Below, one piece after another: positions 1 to 13,230 of a DNA stretch of 64,000 nucleotides. Position 1 is the first letter of the stretch; each line of letters starts with the position of its first letter. The notes below the pieces were generated by a model. It worked only from the letters and a program-made list of their open reading frames with translations. It had not been told where the DNA came from and did not search any database. A program made the translations under genes and the position numbers. The stretch comes from Whalleya microplaca (lineage: Eukaryota; Ascomycota; Sordariomycetes; Xylariales; Xylariaceae): NCBI GenBank assembly GCA_022497155.1, contig MU385752.1, forward strand, positions 1 through 64,000. Direction: 5' to 3'.

Positions 1-160
1 GGTCAGGTCAGGTGACCTCCCTGTAAGCCTCCCTAGCAGCTGACAGCAGGTCAGCAGGTGACAGCAGGTCAGCAGGTGACAGCAGGTCAGCAGGTGACAG
101 CAGGTCAGCTAGCCACAGCTATCAGCAGCAGCAGCAGCAGCAGCAGCTGACAGCCTCCCT
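1..160. repeat. CAG/GTCAG-type tandem repeat and CAG microsatellite
   Basis: An 18-base unit, gacagcaggtcagcaggt, recurs about three times in tandem between positions 40 and 110. A (CAG)n run of about eight units follows at 123-147. The tract is rich in CpA, the dinucleotide preferred by RIP, yet it is not converted to TpA, unlike everything to its right. The repeat unit is probably too short to trigger RIP. It does not resemble telomeric TTAGGG. Function unknown. Confidence 0.8.
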
Positions 161-703
161 TGCTGCTAAAGGTGGCATTCAAGTGATGAGGTGTATTAGG
201 GTGTGTAAAAAAAGTGTCATCCGATATTGTCGTCCATACAAATTGTATACGTATTAATAGCTGGCTATATTTAGCCACATACCAAGCATAATCAGCTTAT
301 TACTGTTACCTATATAAAAATAGACAGGTTTATATGTAAAAATATACGGTCTGGTATTTCTAGTGTTATCGCGCTTTATGTTCCTGGTATATAAAAAAGA
401 AAATTCGTAAATTATAAGTAACAAATGACGTGAATATAATATAAATAAAAGCAGCTGGCTAACTATCGATCGAGCATATAACTTGGTTTAATTTATATGG
501 GAAACAGGTAGTTATCGGATAAAATGGAATATTCGCGTATAATTTATCGGATAAAAATAAAGTGAGCTTAACAGTAAATATATTTTAAATAGCTATTGCT
601 AGTGAATTTTATGCTTTCGTAACTTATAGTATAATAAAAAGGACTGTTTTACTCGATTAATTAAAAGGCAAGAAAATTAAAGCCTGTCTAAAAATAAGCT
701 AAA
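161..703. other. AT-rich, RIP-like DNA without a gene
   Basis: TpA-rich sequence with stops in all frames. I recognise no coding motif and no repeat boundary in it. It probably is decayed transposon sequence like the following 25 kb, but that is inference from composition only. Confidence 0.5.
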
Positions 704-1024
704 TGTTTTAAAATAAAGTATCGGGGTGAAATAAAAGTAAGATATTAAGTTAAAAATAAGTGTATATAGCTACCAAAGTTATTTATATATATAATTATTT
801 AACTATTTAATAATATTTATAATAAAAAAATAAAAGAGATATAAGGAAAAAGGTCAACTAAATATAAGTATATAATTTATTATAAAATGTCTTATAAAGT
901 GCCTTATAAATACCTTATGGAGTGCCCTGTGGATACCTTATAAAGTGCCTTATAACGTGGCTTTAGGGGGCTTTTAGTGGCTCTTAAGCTGCTATCAATA
1001 CCCGTAATCCCCTGCTTTATAACA
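704..1024 (+). repeat. RIP-degraded LTR-like segment (family A)
   Basis: This 320-base segment aligns end to end with 12,080-12,388. Both start with a TGTYTTAARAYA palindrome, share an internal block of short repeats around 'gagtgccctgtg', and both contain 'acgtggctttaggggg' and 'acccgtaatcccc'. Differences are mostly C/T and G/A, as expected from RIP. It is either the 5' LTR of the retroelement remains that follow or a solo LTR. No matching 3' LTR was found by eye directly after the gypsy relic, so its pairing is unresolved. Confidence 0.6.
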
Positions 1025-4000
1025 TTACTAAAAAGTATTATTATTTAGAAAAAAATAAAGGCAATTTTAAAGCAATATTTTAAAATTAATAACTTAAAAT
1101 AAACAAAAACCCCTATAAAATAATTAAAAGATTTAAAAAAAGGTAATAAACTATTCGGACCGATAGAAATCTATTATTATACTTTAAATTATTCGGTTTA
1201 AGTAAAAAACGTCCGGAAATAAGGGAAAATTAAAGGATAAAACGCTATTTTTATTAATAGTTTATAATAAAAAATCGATTAAAAGGTTATTAAACAAATT
1301 ATATAGTTTTACTCGAAATTATATAACAAACTTTTCGAACTAGATTATAAAAAAGCCTAAAATGTTATATATATATAGGCAGATATTATAGTCGGCCTAA
1401 TAAACTATAATAGCCGTAATATCCGATAGGTTTTATTTAATCGACCGCATAAAAATAAATCGGTTAATTATTAACGTTCGGTTCGGTTCCGCTTACTACT
1501 AATAAGCCTAAAATAGCTTAAGGTTATCTTAAAAAAAAAGACTTTATTTTCCCAGCCAAACAAAATAAAAGACTTAATTAAATCTATAAAATAAATATTT
1601 ATTATATAGCTTAAAATTAATAAAAATCTTACTACATTTATAAAGGAATTTCGATTAATACTACCGAAATTAAAATATTACGCCTTATAAAAAAAAACCT
1701 CTGCCTAATAAAATACTTAAAAACGTAAAGTAGAAAATATATCTTTTAATATTTATCGCGCTAGGCTTTTAAATAAAAAAGGAGAATATAAAAGGTATAA
1801 TAGCCGATAAAATTAAAATAGTCGATATATATTATAACCGATATTATTTTAGAAATATAATTAAAATACCTATTTTTTTTATAGAAAATTAGGCTATTTT
1901 TTTACTACCTGCTCCCTAATAACGTCGTTAAGCCGTAATAATATAATGCGATATAATAATTAATTTAAAAGATATTTTATCGGAGGTTTTTAAGCTGCTC
2001 CCGAGATTAAAAATATCTTATTTTTTAGGCATATAATTACCGAAAGCAAAATAAATAAAAAAAGTATTATTTAGGCCTACCTATAATTTCTATATAAAAT
2101 AAGGGTATACGGTACTTAAATTCGGAAATTAACTTATTATTACCTTTATAAATATAGCAAAATCGAAAAAAATATAAAGTTTAAATAAAACCATAATTTT
2201 ATTCGATTAATAGTTAATCTATAAAATTATAACCCGGAAATAATACTAGTTATAAATTTAAAAGTTAATAATATTAAAATAAAGGGCTTAAAAAATAACA
2301 CCTTTTATAAACTTATAAACTTATAAAATTACCTCTAAAAAAAACTAACTATTAATAAAAACGGGAATTTTATATATAAAATAGTAATTAAACTGTTTTA
2401 ATATAAAAGTAAAAATAAAATTAACATTTTAGTATTAAAAAAATATAAAAATATAGACAGTAATATATCCGTAAAAAAGACAATCGATAAAATGCTACTA
2501 AAGCTAAACCCTCCACTTTTAATAGTCTTAAAAACGCTAAAACAAACCTAGGCTAATATACCAAAAAGCATTATACCTAATTAACTAGCTTTAGCTTTAA
2601 TTTCGGAATACTAGAAGAAAAAAATCTCTAAAAATATAACGAAAAGATTTAAAATTTTATAAAATAATTTAATTAAATACTATACGGGATTTAATAAAAC
2701 ATTATTTTAATATTTATTTAATAAAGCGGGTAAAATAGGTCGAAAGTTTTATAAAATAATTTATATCTTTTTGGCCGAAATAATTAATTAGTAGCAATAA
2801 GAATAATAATTTTAATCCAATTTTATATTAAACGTATTATAGCTAGTTTTTACGCCTAATAAATCTTAAAATAACTTTATAAATATATCGATTAATAATA
2901 TATGTATAATACCTGGTAACGCTATTTAAATTATTATAGTATTTCTGCCGGTATTTATCCGGGATATTAAAATATATATCCGATTATTACCTTAATGAAC
3001 TATAAAAATTAGCTTTAAAAAATATAAGAATTTAATTATTATAGTTATTAATATAGGTATTTAATTAAATATTATTATATAATTATACGTTTTTAAATAT
3101 TAGATGCTTATATAAAAAATTAAAATTATATAATCCGGCTTTAATATATTAATAGATAATAAAACTAGGAGCTTTAGTTTAATCGAAAGACTTATATAGT
3201 TAGCAAGCTATAACTTACTACTACCGATCTATATAGTTAGAAACTTTAAAACCGTATTCCCGTTATTTTTCGGCCTTAACTTTATTTTTTAATTACATAT
3301 AATAATTTATTTTAAAAAAAGCTTATTAATAACTTCGATATTTTTCGGAAATATTAAAATTATAATACCTTTTATATATAATAAGCCAGCTAAGCGAACC
3401 CTAACCGACGTTATTAATCTTTCGGAAAACTAATAACCGCTAATACTAAAGGCTAGATTAATAGTAAATAAAGGCCTTAAAATATTATAGCAATAATAAA
3501 TCTAGCGAAACTTAAAAATATAATTTAAAATAACTTAAGTTTAAAATAAATCGGTAAATAAATAAAAATTGCTATTAATAAAATACTCCAAAATAGCAAT
3601 TAAATATAAGCCTCGCTATTTAATAATTATTTACTAGGCTTATTACGGGAGATTATTAAAAAGGAATTTAAATAAATAATATAGCATATAGCATTATATT
3701 ATAAAAAAATATTACGGAAAAACGAAATCAAGCTATATATAATATATAAACTAAAGATATAAAAAATTTACCCAGTCGATAATGCCGAATCGGATGGCAT
3801 AGTCTCTTTAGGGTTAATTAATAAAAAGTAAGCGATATTATAAAATATAAAGCCGAATTTCGAACCTTAAAATATATTTAAAATAAATAAAAAATATAAA
3901 AATATTATTCCGCGTTTCGCTTCCGCGCCGTAAAATATTAAATTAATAAAAGAACGTTTGAATATTATTAAAACAAAACTGCTAAATATAAAGCTTATAA

Positions 4001-6900
4001 ATTAAAAAAAAAAGCAATACTAATTGAGATTCTTTATCAATAAAAAATAGCACTAGCTTAAGACTTTATAAAAATCAGCCAAATTAAAGAAAAAGTATCT
4101 TTTTTATATAAAATTAAAATAATATTATATAATATATAATAAGCTAAATCAATTTCTATTTTAACGCTACTAAAAATATAGGTTTTAAATATCTTATAAA
4201 GTTAGCTTAAAAATAAAATATTAAAAAATTTTTATACCTTATACTGTAATGCCTGATTTATAGTTAATAAAAAAAAATAAAAGCTTTCGATTAATTAATT
4301 CGGCTATAAAATTAAACGCTATATAAATATAAGACGCCTTCCTTCCGAGCAATTATAACAAATTTACGGAAAAATTTATTATATGGGTAATAATCTTTAT
4401 AATAAACTTTTTTTTAAAATATAATTAAATATTATTATCTATATTTAGTAAAGATTATATTATATTTTCAACACTAATCAGGCTTTTCCGGATAACAATT
4501 TTACTATAAAAAAGGACTAATTTAATAGCATAATTCTTATATATTATTACCCGGATTTTATTTAATTTTATACCCGACAAATATAAGCTATTTTTTAATA
4601 ATATTAATATTAAAAAGCCAAAAACGAGATATAATAATTAAAAAATCGCACTAAAAATAAAATAATTTATTTATAAATATTTAAAAAATATTAATAATAT
4701 TTTACTTAATTTTAAACTAGCAGAAATTATAACTAATATAAAAAAAAGCAATTAATATAAAAACGTTATTATTATTATCGGCTATTTATATAATACTAAT
4801 AGTCGTTCTTTTAATTAAACTAAGGTTATTAAAATTACGGAATAGGTACCTTATAGCAATATTTCTAAAATGTAGGCATTCCTAAAAGTTATAGTTTATT
4901 ATTATATATAAATTATATACTATATATTAATTATTCTATTACTAATAAAACTTTTCCGAAAAAACGTAAATTAAAAGTAAAAAATAAAGCAATAATAAGC
5001 TATAAATAGACTTAAAATAACGTTAATTAATATATTTTATTTAATTATATTTAATTATATAAATAAATATATTATTTAATTTAAAATTAATATATTAAAT
5101 ATTAAATAAAAGTATATATTAAAATAAGAAATTAATAAATATATTTGACCTGTGAGATTTAAATTTAATATATAAAAAAGGCTAGAACTTAATTACAATA
5201 TTACGAAATAAAAATATCTCGGGGTAATTAAGTCTTTTCGACAACTGTAAAATTACCTTTATAATATAAAATTTATTTTTAAAACTAATATTAAAATTTT
5301 AATCGCTTAATTAAATAATAAATTCTCTAGTTTATTTAACGCGACACTAACCTAATAAATAACTTTTATTAAAATATTTAATTTCGAAATAAGGCATATC
5401 TTTAAAAAACGATATTAAATAGCAGATAATTTATTACGTAAACTATTAGGGCCGTCCGATAAACTAAATAATTAATAGGAAAAAAAAATCGATAATTTTA
5501 TTAACATTTAACTTAACGTCTTTATAATAAGAATACCTCGATTAAATAAACCAATATAAGAAATACCGGAATTCTCCCTATTACTTATTATTTTATACCC
5601 GCTAAAAAACTAGTTTAAAGCTTCCTAAAAAATCGTAATATACTTTAATACCCTAAAGCTACCTAATCGACTAAAAAGTTTTAATATAATAAAATAATAT
5701 TGTATAAAAGCAAGCTTCCGAAATAAAACTATTAAATATATAATCTAAAAAGGAATTTTATAGCGGAAACCTTATAAGAAATATAGCTAATAGCGTATCG
5801 TTAATAATATTAATTAACGAAAGCGTATTATTAAAAACTGTTACTCGAGAGTTAAAATGTATCGAAAATATAAATCGACTTATAACAAAATAATTAAATT
5901 CTATTATTAAAAAGGGATATACTAAAAAATCTAAACTGCCGTTAAGTATTGCCTAAAATGCCAGCCTTTTATAAATAAACGATTTAAAAATTAAAGACTT
6001 TTTTTAACGCTAAAATAGTTACTAATTATTTAAATTATTAATATTTAGTTTTTCCCGAACGACAATAAATATTCGGTTATTATTAAAACAAGAAATAAAT
6101 TATTAAAGTGGCTTAAAACTAAGATATTAAAAAATATTATAGCAATTAAAATATAAAAGTTCCTTTAAGACTATATTTATATTAACTATAATATCTTTAT
6201 AATAATTAAATATAATAAAGGCTTAAAAAATAAGGCAGAGGTAGCTAAAAGTGCTATATAACTAGGTATTAAAATATAAATCGGACCTATATATTACCTT
6301 TAGACATAAAGATAAATAAAAATAAGCTATCGACTAATTACAAAATCCCTTATATATATAATAAAAAAAATTAGCAAATTATAAGTTAAAAAGCTTAAAG
6401 CCGTATTTTAGGCTAATCAAACATTTATATAAAAATATAAATTTATACTATATAAATTGGTTTATAATAAAAAACCCATTATACCGATCGAAACAGTCTT
6501 ACTATTTTAGCAGGTTTTTAATTAATCGGACATTTATAATAAAAAAGATCTTATTACTAAAAAAGTAAAAATATTTAAACAATAGGACGAAAATGTTGCG
6601 AAAGTGGTACAAATTTTAATAAAAAAACAAAAAAAAGCGGCGGAACGAAATAATTAATAATACCTATTAAAAAAACGGTTAGAACTATTAAAGCAAGGCA
6701 GCTTAATTTTACTTTATAATATAATACGGGATATCGATATATTTAAAAATAAGAAGCTAAAATATAAATAAACTAAGCCTTATTAAATTACAAAAAAACA
6801 AAAATAAAATAAGTTTTTTCTTAAAGAATTAAACGGGATAATATTATAAAAAGTATTTTCTTTTAATCGACTAAAAAGATTTATTCGAGATATAAAAAGG
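1025..6900 (+). mobile_element. Ty3/gypsy retrotransposon relic (family 1), RIP-inactivated
   Basis: No open frame survives, but plus-strand translation still shows the 3' part of a gypsy Pol. At about 5,316-5,465 it resembles the end of RNase H (an ITFIKIFNFEIRHI-like stretch, then IADNLLRKL, where the family has aDgLSR). At about 5,950 a CxKC pair is followed by a lysine-rich stretch, like the integrase zinc finger. At 6,040-6,120 it resembles the start of the integrase core. At 6,440-6,660 it reads LVYNK.PIIPIETV and NKEDLITKKVKIFKQ, as in the C-terminal integrase of fungal gypsy elements. At 6,700-6,895 there is a GPY/F-like end followed by FNRLKRFIRD. Gag, protease and RT should lie between 1,025 and 5,300 but are too mutated for me to place. 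Stop codons are the TAA/TAG expected from mutated CAA/CAG/TGG. The left boundary is uncertain. Confidence 0.65.
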
Positions 6901-9900
6901 TACTAAAAACCTAGCGAACCTTATAATAACTATTGGTTAAGTAGCTATAATAAAATAAAAGATAATTAAAAAAGCATTAAATTAATAGATAATAATATAT
7001 TATATTAAAATAAAAATATATAAAAAGGTCCGGTAACTTATAGCTAGACTAAAAAAATTAAGCCTAATAAAAATTAAAGGATTATAAGAAATAAAATACC
7101 CGAAAAAACAGTTAAAATTAGACTATTTAAAATATTATTAACAGAACGGAAGACTTATAATCGAGTATTAAAAAAATAATATTAATAGATTAGATTATTT
7201 TTTTTTACGTTTTATATAAATTAATATTTTATAAAAATAAGGTCTTATAAAATTACGGCAGATATAAAAAAATAATACGGGAAAAAAAGCTTAAATTAAA
7301 GAATATAACCGTAAACTTTAATATATAACTAATTAATTAAATAAAAAAACCTATTACGAGCTATAAATAAAGCCGCTTATAATTTCGGCAAAAAAAAACA
7401 AATTTCCCTAATAATTTAGCCTAAATATATATTATTTTTAGAATAATTTATTAAATTAAAATTATCGTAATTAATATCGCTATTAAAAAAAAGATCTTTC
7501 GATCGATAAGCCCGCAAATATATATATTTCTTATTCCGGAATAAACATTTATTTATTTAAATACCAACTATATAATTCTTATACAAACTCCCGAACTAGC
7601 TTTTTATTAATCGATATTTATAAAATAGCTATATTTTATTATAGCACTTATTTTTAAAACTAATAAACCGACTTTTATAAAGCTAATAAAAAACTTTATT
7701 ATAAATACTATATTTTTAAATAAAAACTTTAAATTATATACGGCAATTTTCGATTAAGCGAAACATTAAGTTACTAATAGGGTTAATTTTATAAATTTCG
7801 ACAAAAAAAAAGTATTGCTAATCGAAAGGGTATTTTATTACTTTAAAATACTTAATATATTTTAGGGTAAACTTTTATATTTAACTTTTATAATAAAACT
7901 TTAAGGTTATAAATTCCTAAATATAATATTAACCTTCCCTAAAACCATTAAAAAATTTAATTTCTATTAATTAAATTATCTTATATTAATTAGTAAAAGC
8001 TATATATATTAAATAAAAAAAAGACTTACCTAAATAAACTTATTTATTATATTAACCTTTAAAAAATAGCAGCTTATATTATTCTTTTAAAATTAAAATA
8101 GCTTATCCTTATTAATCTTTAAATTAAAGCGACTAGATTTAATACTAAAATAAGGACTAAAAATATAATTAACGTTTTTTACTATCGAGTTAGAAGTTTT
8201 CGATCGCTTAAAAACGGCAAATCTAAAACGCGAAAAAAAACTTAACGCTAAAATATAAATCGATAGGAGAAAAAAAATAACGAAAATCCCTAGCTATTTA
8301 TATAGCCGATTTACTTACTTTAAAAAAAAAGCAATAATAAAATAAAATAGGATAAGGAAATCGAAAAAAAAAATTACGGAAACTAGAGTTATTTTAATAA
8401 AATTTAACTCGATTAAATAGCGGGAGTTTAATACTTATTTCACGAATTTTAAAAAGAGGATTACCGATACGCGTTTCGTCCCAAATATTTATTAGATTTT
8501 AATAAACTATTATAACCCGATAAAAGCGTTTAAGGTTATTTAGCTCTCGATTAACGCTATTATAATAAAAAATTTAACTTTTAGATATAGGACTTTTTAT
8601 AAAAGAGAAAGAAATAAATAACTTACGTAAAGGCTTAATAAAAAGAGTTCCTTTTTTTCCTTTCTGCCTTTTATATAATAATAAACTTTACGATATAATT
8701 ACAAATAATTAATTAAGTAAATATTATAAAGCGAAAATAAAGAACAAATAGTTAGGTTAATAGTTATTAAAAGAAAGAAAGGGTATAAAATATAAGGTTA
8801 AAATAAATGAAGGGTATAATAAATAGCTTAAAAAATATATTAAGGCTAAATTAAATAAGCCGATTTTTAAAATTAGCAATAATGACTTAAATATTTTACT
8901 ATATTTAATATTTGGCTTATTATAAGTTTAAATAACTAATTAAAAATAAGAAAGATTTTCTAACTTACTTTTATTTATTACAAATTAAAACCTAGCGTAA
9001 AAAAGTTTTTTTTATACCAACTTATTAATAACTTTTATTTAATTACCTGTTAACTTTTTGCCCTTATTTTTTATTAGCTTTAATTAATTAATTAAGTTCC
9101 TTTATAACCTTATATTAGCTTATCGCTATAACATTATATTTTAAACCTTACTTTTTATATATTAAAATATCGTTATAGCTATTGTAGTTTAAGAAGTTAC
9201 CTAAAAAGAGGAAAAATAGATATAAAAACCGGAATAAAAATAAAAAGGTTAATTAAGCGGCCTATAAAAACCTTAAGCTTGTTTTAAAAGCTAATGTTGA
9301 ATTTAAGGCTATACCTAAAGACGAGACTAAAATTAAGTTTGCAGCTAATTCTAACCCTAAATATAAAGCTAAAATAATTTTACCTATTAGTTTGCCTTTA
9401 TAAAAGTAATTTCCCTCTTTAAATTTTAGTATATTTATTATAGCAGCTAATATTAATTTCTGTACTATTAATTAATTTCGCGGCTTTTTTTTTAAAATAT
9501 ATAAATCTAAACCCTAGATTAAAAATAAGCTATAATATTTAAAGTAAGAAATTAAGCAAATTATCGATTTTTTAGAAATAAATTTCTTATTAATTAGAAA
9601 CGATAAAATACCTAAAATTATTTTTAATCGAAACGCCCCTCTTAATTATAATAAAAACAAATAAAAAGTAAATAAAGTATTAAATTTATATAATACTTTT
9701 TTTATTTATTATAAGCGTTAATATTACGATATCACTTTTATAACTACTATAATTTAAATAAATATTGCTATTTTTAAAGAAGGATTTATTAAAACGGAAA
9801 TTTACTTTAGGACTATTGTAAAATTTAATTAAAAAGTTATTTAAATTAATAACTAGTTCTTTTTTCGGATTATTTTAAATAACCCCCGGTTTTTTATATT

Positions 9901-10835
9901 AACGGCATTTATATATTTACGCGACCTTATAGCTACTAACGTTAAAAAAAAGTAACTTTTATTTTTTTTAATTATTATATTAATAAGAATTTACATTACT
10001 TTTTCGTTTAATTTTATAAATATTTGTAATAAAAAAAAAGCTCGGGCTGCTTTTAATCGATTACGCCAGGTTTAAATTTAGCAGAATAATATAGCTTTTG
10101 CTTATATTAGACTTATTTAAATAATATAATAACAAAATAAATTTAATTATAACTTTTAAATAGCTTATTTAATTTTTCGCTTTTTTCGCTTTCTTATTAT
10201 ATTCTTTCGCTTTTATAAAAATCTTTATTTTATTAATAAAAAACGGGAAATAAAAAACTAAATTATAAAAATAAAGCAAACAGTAACTTATAAGGTTATT
10301 AATTAACCCGATAGCTTTAATAAACCAAAACAAGAACTTAAATCTAAGCTTATCCTTACCCCTAATTTATTTTAAGCGAAAAAGATATCCTAACGCTAGC
10401 TTAAATTATATAAAGCTTATATAAATTTCCTTAACTTTAATTAATAATAACCTTTTATAAGAGAATAACGAGAAGCTGCCTATCGAAATAAAAAGGCTTA
10501 TACTTTATATAAATAGGTAAAAAATAAGTTTACTACATTAGGAAAATAATTATAGCTTATTTTTTTTATAAAATAAAATAGTTAGGCAAATTATAAAAGA
10601 TATATAGCTGCTATTAATCGACAGAAAACTCCTTTTTTTATTAAACCTAATCGATTAGAATATATAAAATAGCGTAGGTTTATTAAAAAATATATAAAAC
10701 TAAATAAAAAAGGAAGAGTAATTAAACCTAAGGCAAAAGCTTTTAAAAAATAAATAAAGTAAATACTTTTTACGTTTGCATTAATTAATTAGATTTTCTT
10801 ATAATAAAAATATTTATAATAAAATCTAAAAAGGA
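6901..10835. other. AT-rich RIP-degraded repeat DNA, unassigned
   Basis: About 3.9 kb with stops in every frame and TpA bias. No protein motif could be assigned with confidence. The right end has a purine run (10,825-10,835) directly before the TG of the candidate LTR at 10,836, as a polypurine tract would be. At least the right part may therefore be the 3' internal end of a third LTR element. Confidence 0.5.
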
Positions 10836-11064
10836 TGTTATAAGGCTAGTATGCCGTAGCATATATATATCGCTTGTCTTTTTCCTTTTTACTTTTAAAT
10901 AAAATATATATAGCTTAGACAGCCTTGTCGCCGATAATAAACATATCTCTTCTTTTAATTAATCGCCGTTATAAGTGACTCTTTTATTTCGTCGCCTTAA
11001 TTACTTCCGATTAGCTAAGCTATAAAGTGGCACCTCCTTTACCTTAATACCTTATCCTAAGACA
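10836..11064 (+). repeat. Candidate 3' LTR of a third retroelement
   Basis: A 229-base segment starts TGTTATAAGG and ends CCTAAGACA, giving TG...CA with an imperfect terminal inverted repeat. A purine tract lies just upstream. It sits exactly where similarity between the two gypsy family-2 copies breaks (11,065 against 13,526), as if an element had been inserted at CTATA in the older copy. I found no second LTR copy in the window, so the call rests on structure and position only. Confidence 0.4.
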
Positions 11065-13039
11065 CTATAAAAAAACCTCGACTTATTAACTATATAAAAC
11101 GCGAATATAATAAAAAATGCTTTCGCGTAAAACTTTCGGGATTTTTAAAAACCCTAAAAATAGTTAGCCTAAATAAATATAAACCTTTAGCTAAGAAATC
11201 TTTAGTTAAAAAACCTTTAAGTATTTTTAATATCCGCTTTAATAATTACCGTAGCCTTAGTACTTAAACGTAAGTTATTATTATAGCCCGAGAAATTCGG
11301 GAGCGAGCGTAACTATTACCCCGTATAAAAGATATTAATAAAATATAAGCTTTAAAAAGATACGGAATTTATAAAAAGGAACTAAAATAAGTAGTATAAT
11401 ATTTATAAGCGGCTTAAAAATAACGTATAATATATAATAAAGTTATATTATACTATAGAAAAATTTAATAAAATATATAACCTAGTATTTTTTTTTAATA
11501 TTTATCGAACGTTTATAAAAACTGTAATAAAATTATTAAAGCGGGGGGCAAACTATATAAATACCGTTAATCCGCTAATTAAATTTTTATATCTTTTTAT
11601 ACTAACTTTAAGCGACTATTAGCAAAAATAAAAAGCAATATATAAAATAATAAAGCGAAATTTATATTTATTAAAAAAGTAATTAACGATAAACTTAAAA
11701 ACGTACTAGTTTTAATAATACTATTAAATATTTATTAAAACTAGGTTTATTAAATAATAAATATCGCAGCCCGACTTAAGGGGTCGCTATTTTATTATAA
11801 CAAAAATAGCTTAAGAAATAAAACCGCGCTAAATAAATTACCCCTTCCGGGCCTATTACCCTTTACCCCTAATCGCCTTAAAACTAATTATAAAAGTAAT
11901 ACGTTAATAACCGGCATAGCCGCATTAATAAAAAGCTAGCGGGCTAAATAAATAACGAACGAAAAACAAAACGCTTAAATAAAGCGTAAAAAATGCTTAT
12001 AATGTAAAAAAAAAAGCTACCTATTTAAAAAATATGCCTATTATTTTATAAAACTACCTATTTATATTAAAGTTAATATTGTCTTAAGACAAGGTGTTAA
12101 AGTGAAGCGAAAGTGAGATATTAGGTCAAAAATGAGTGTATATTAGCTGCTAAAGCTATATGTGTATAACTATCTAACTATCTAGTAATATCTGTGGTAA
12201 AAAAGTGAAGGAGATGTGAGGGAAAAGGTCAGCTAAATACAGGTATGTGATCCACTGTAAATTGCCCTATGGAGTGCCCTGTGAATACCCTATAGAGTGC
12301 CCTATGGAGTGCCCTGTGACGTGGCTTTAGGGGGCTTCTAATAGCTCCTAAGCTGCTGTTAATACCCGTAATCCCCTTACCCCATTATAATATAATAATA
12401 AGCTATAAATTTAAAAAAAACAAGGCCGAAAAAACACTAAAAAAATAAGAAAATAAATAACTCCTAAATAAAGTTGCGTTTAAAAGCTTAATATAATAGT
12501 AAAAAAAATTAATATAACCGAGTAGCTTATAAACGGGAAATCTTTTATAATTAATATATATTTAAATTAATAACTATATATAAAAACCTTTATAAATTTA
12601 AGATATAAATATTATATTATTATTAGTAAAAATATAATAAAACGTTTAAAATTGCCGCGTATATTTATCCGGAAAAAATAGTAAAAAAAGCTACTTATAA
12701 AAAAGAATTAAACGTTTCGGGTATAATTTATAAAATAACTTATATAAAGACTAATTTTAATAAATATAAGTTAAGGATATTTATATATATTATATTAAAA
12801 TTAAATTATTTTATAATATTAAAAAAGCTTTAAATAAAATATAACCGAATAATATATATAATATACGAATATATATTATATATAAAAGTTACCGGAAACT
12901 TAAAAGTATAAAAAAAACATTTTTTAAAAACTATAAAAGTCTGTAAAACTCGGGAGACGCTTTATATTAATATAATATATTTCGCAAAAAAAATAAAAAA
13001 AGCTCGGAAGTAAAAAAAGCTAGAAAAACAAGTAATAGC
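11065..13039 (+). mobile_element. Left arm of older gypsy family-2 copy (gag/protease part), RIP-degraded
   Basis: Collinear with 13,526-15,185 of the complete copy, apart from the solo LTR at about 12,080. At 11,997-12,040 a degenerate zinc knuckle is readable (KCL.CKKKSYLFKKY), in which the expected CCHC histidine and last cysteine codons have become TAC and TAT. This marks the segment as Gag. The arm stops at 13,039, where the LTR of a younger copy of the same family begins. The homologous sequence resumes at 20,526. The 5' LTR and first 300 internal bases of this older copy are not present to the left. Confidence 0.75.
12080..12388 (+). repeat. Solo LTR (family A) inserted in older gypsy copy
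   Basis: This 309-base insert begins TGTCTTAAGACA and is the less mutated relative of 704-1024. It splits sequence that is uninterrupted in the paralogous copy near 14,530 (gttaacgtaataataagc). Flanks read gttAATAT before it and AATATaataataagc after it, a 5-bp target duplication corresponding to AACGT in the empty site. No internal retroelement sequence accompanies it, so it is a solo LTR, probably left by LTR-LTR recombination. Its right end is defined by the duplication and does not align cleanly with the end of the 704 copy. It keeps CpA and GC-rich blocks, suggesting that it arrived later or escaped most RIP. Confidence 0.75.
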
Positions 13040-13230
13040 TATAATGGGCTATGCCGTAATAGGGAATATCGGCGATTATAAGCCGATATAGCAGTACAGC
13101 TCTCGAAAGCTAGTATAAATGCTCTCGAGCTATATTAATATACCTTCTTGATTTTCTTTTTTTCTTTAGTTAGAAAATAAACACTTATTTAGCATTACAA
13201 AATTGCATTTTAACGTAACAACCTTTTATA
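13040..13230 (+). repeat. 5' LTR of complete gypsy family-2 element
   Basis: 191 bases starting TATAATGGGCTATGCC (ancestral TGTAATGGGC before RIP) and ending aacgtaacaaccttttata. It contains a short hairpin (atcggcgattataagccgat), the self-complementary block gctctcgagc and a TATAAAT motif at about 13,112, a possible LTR promoter. It is the same length as the 3' LTR at 20,335. Confidence 0.85.

Noticed and set aside
40..110. Regular short repeats that could suggest a CRISPR array
   Set aside because: Units are directly adjacent without unique spacers, and the organism is a fungus.
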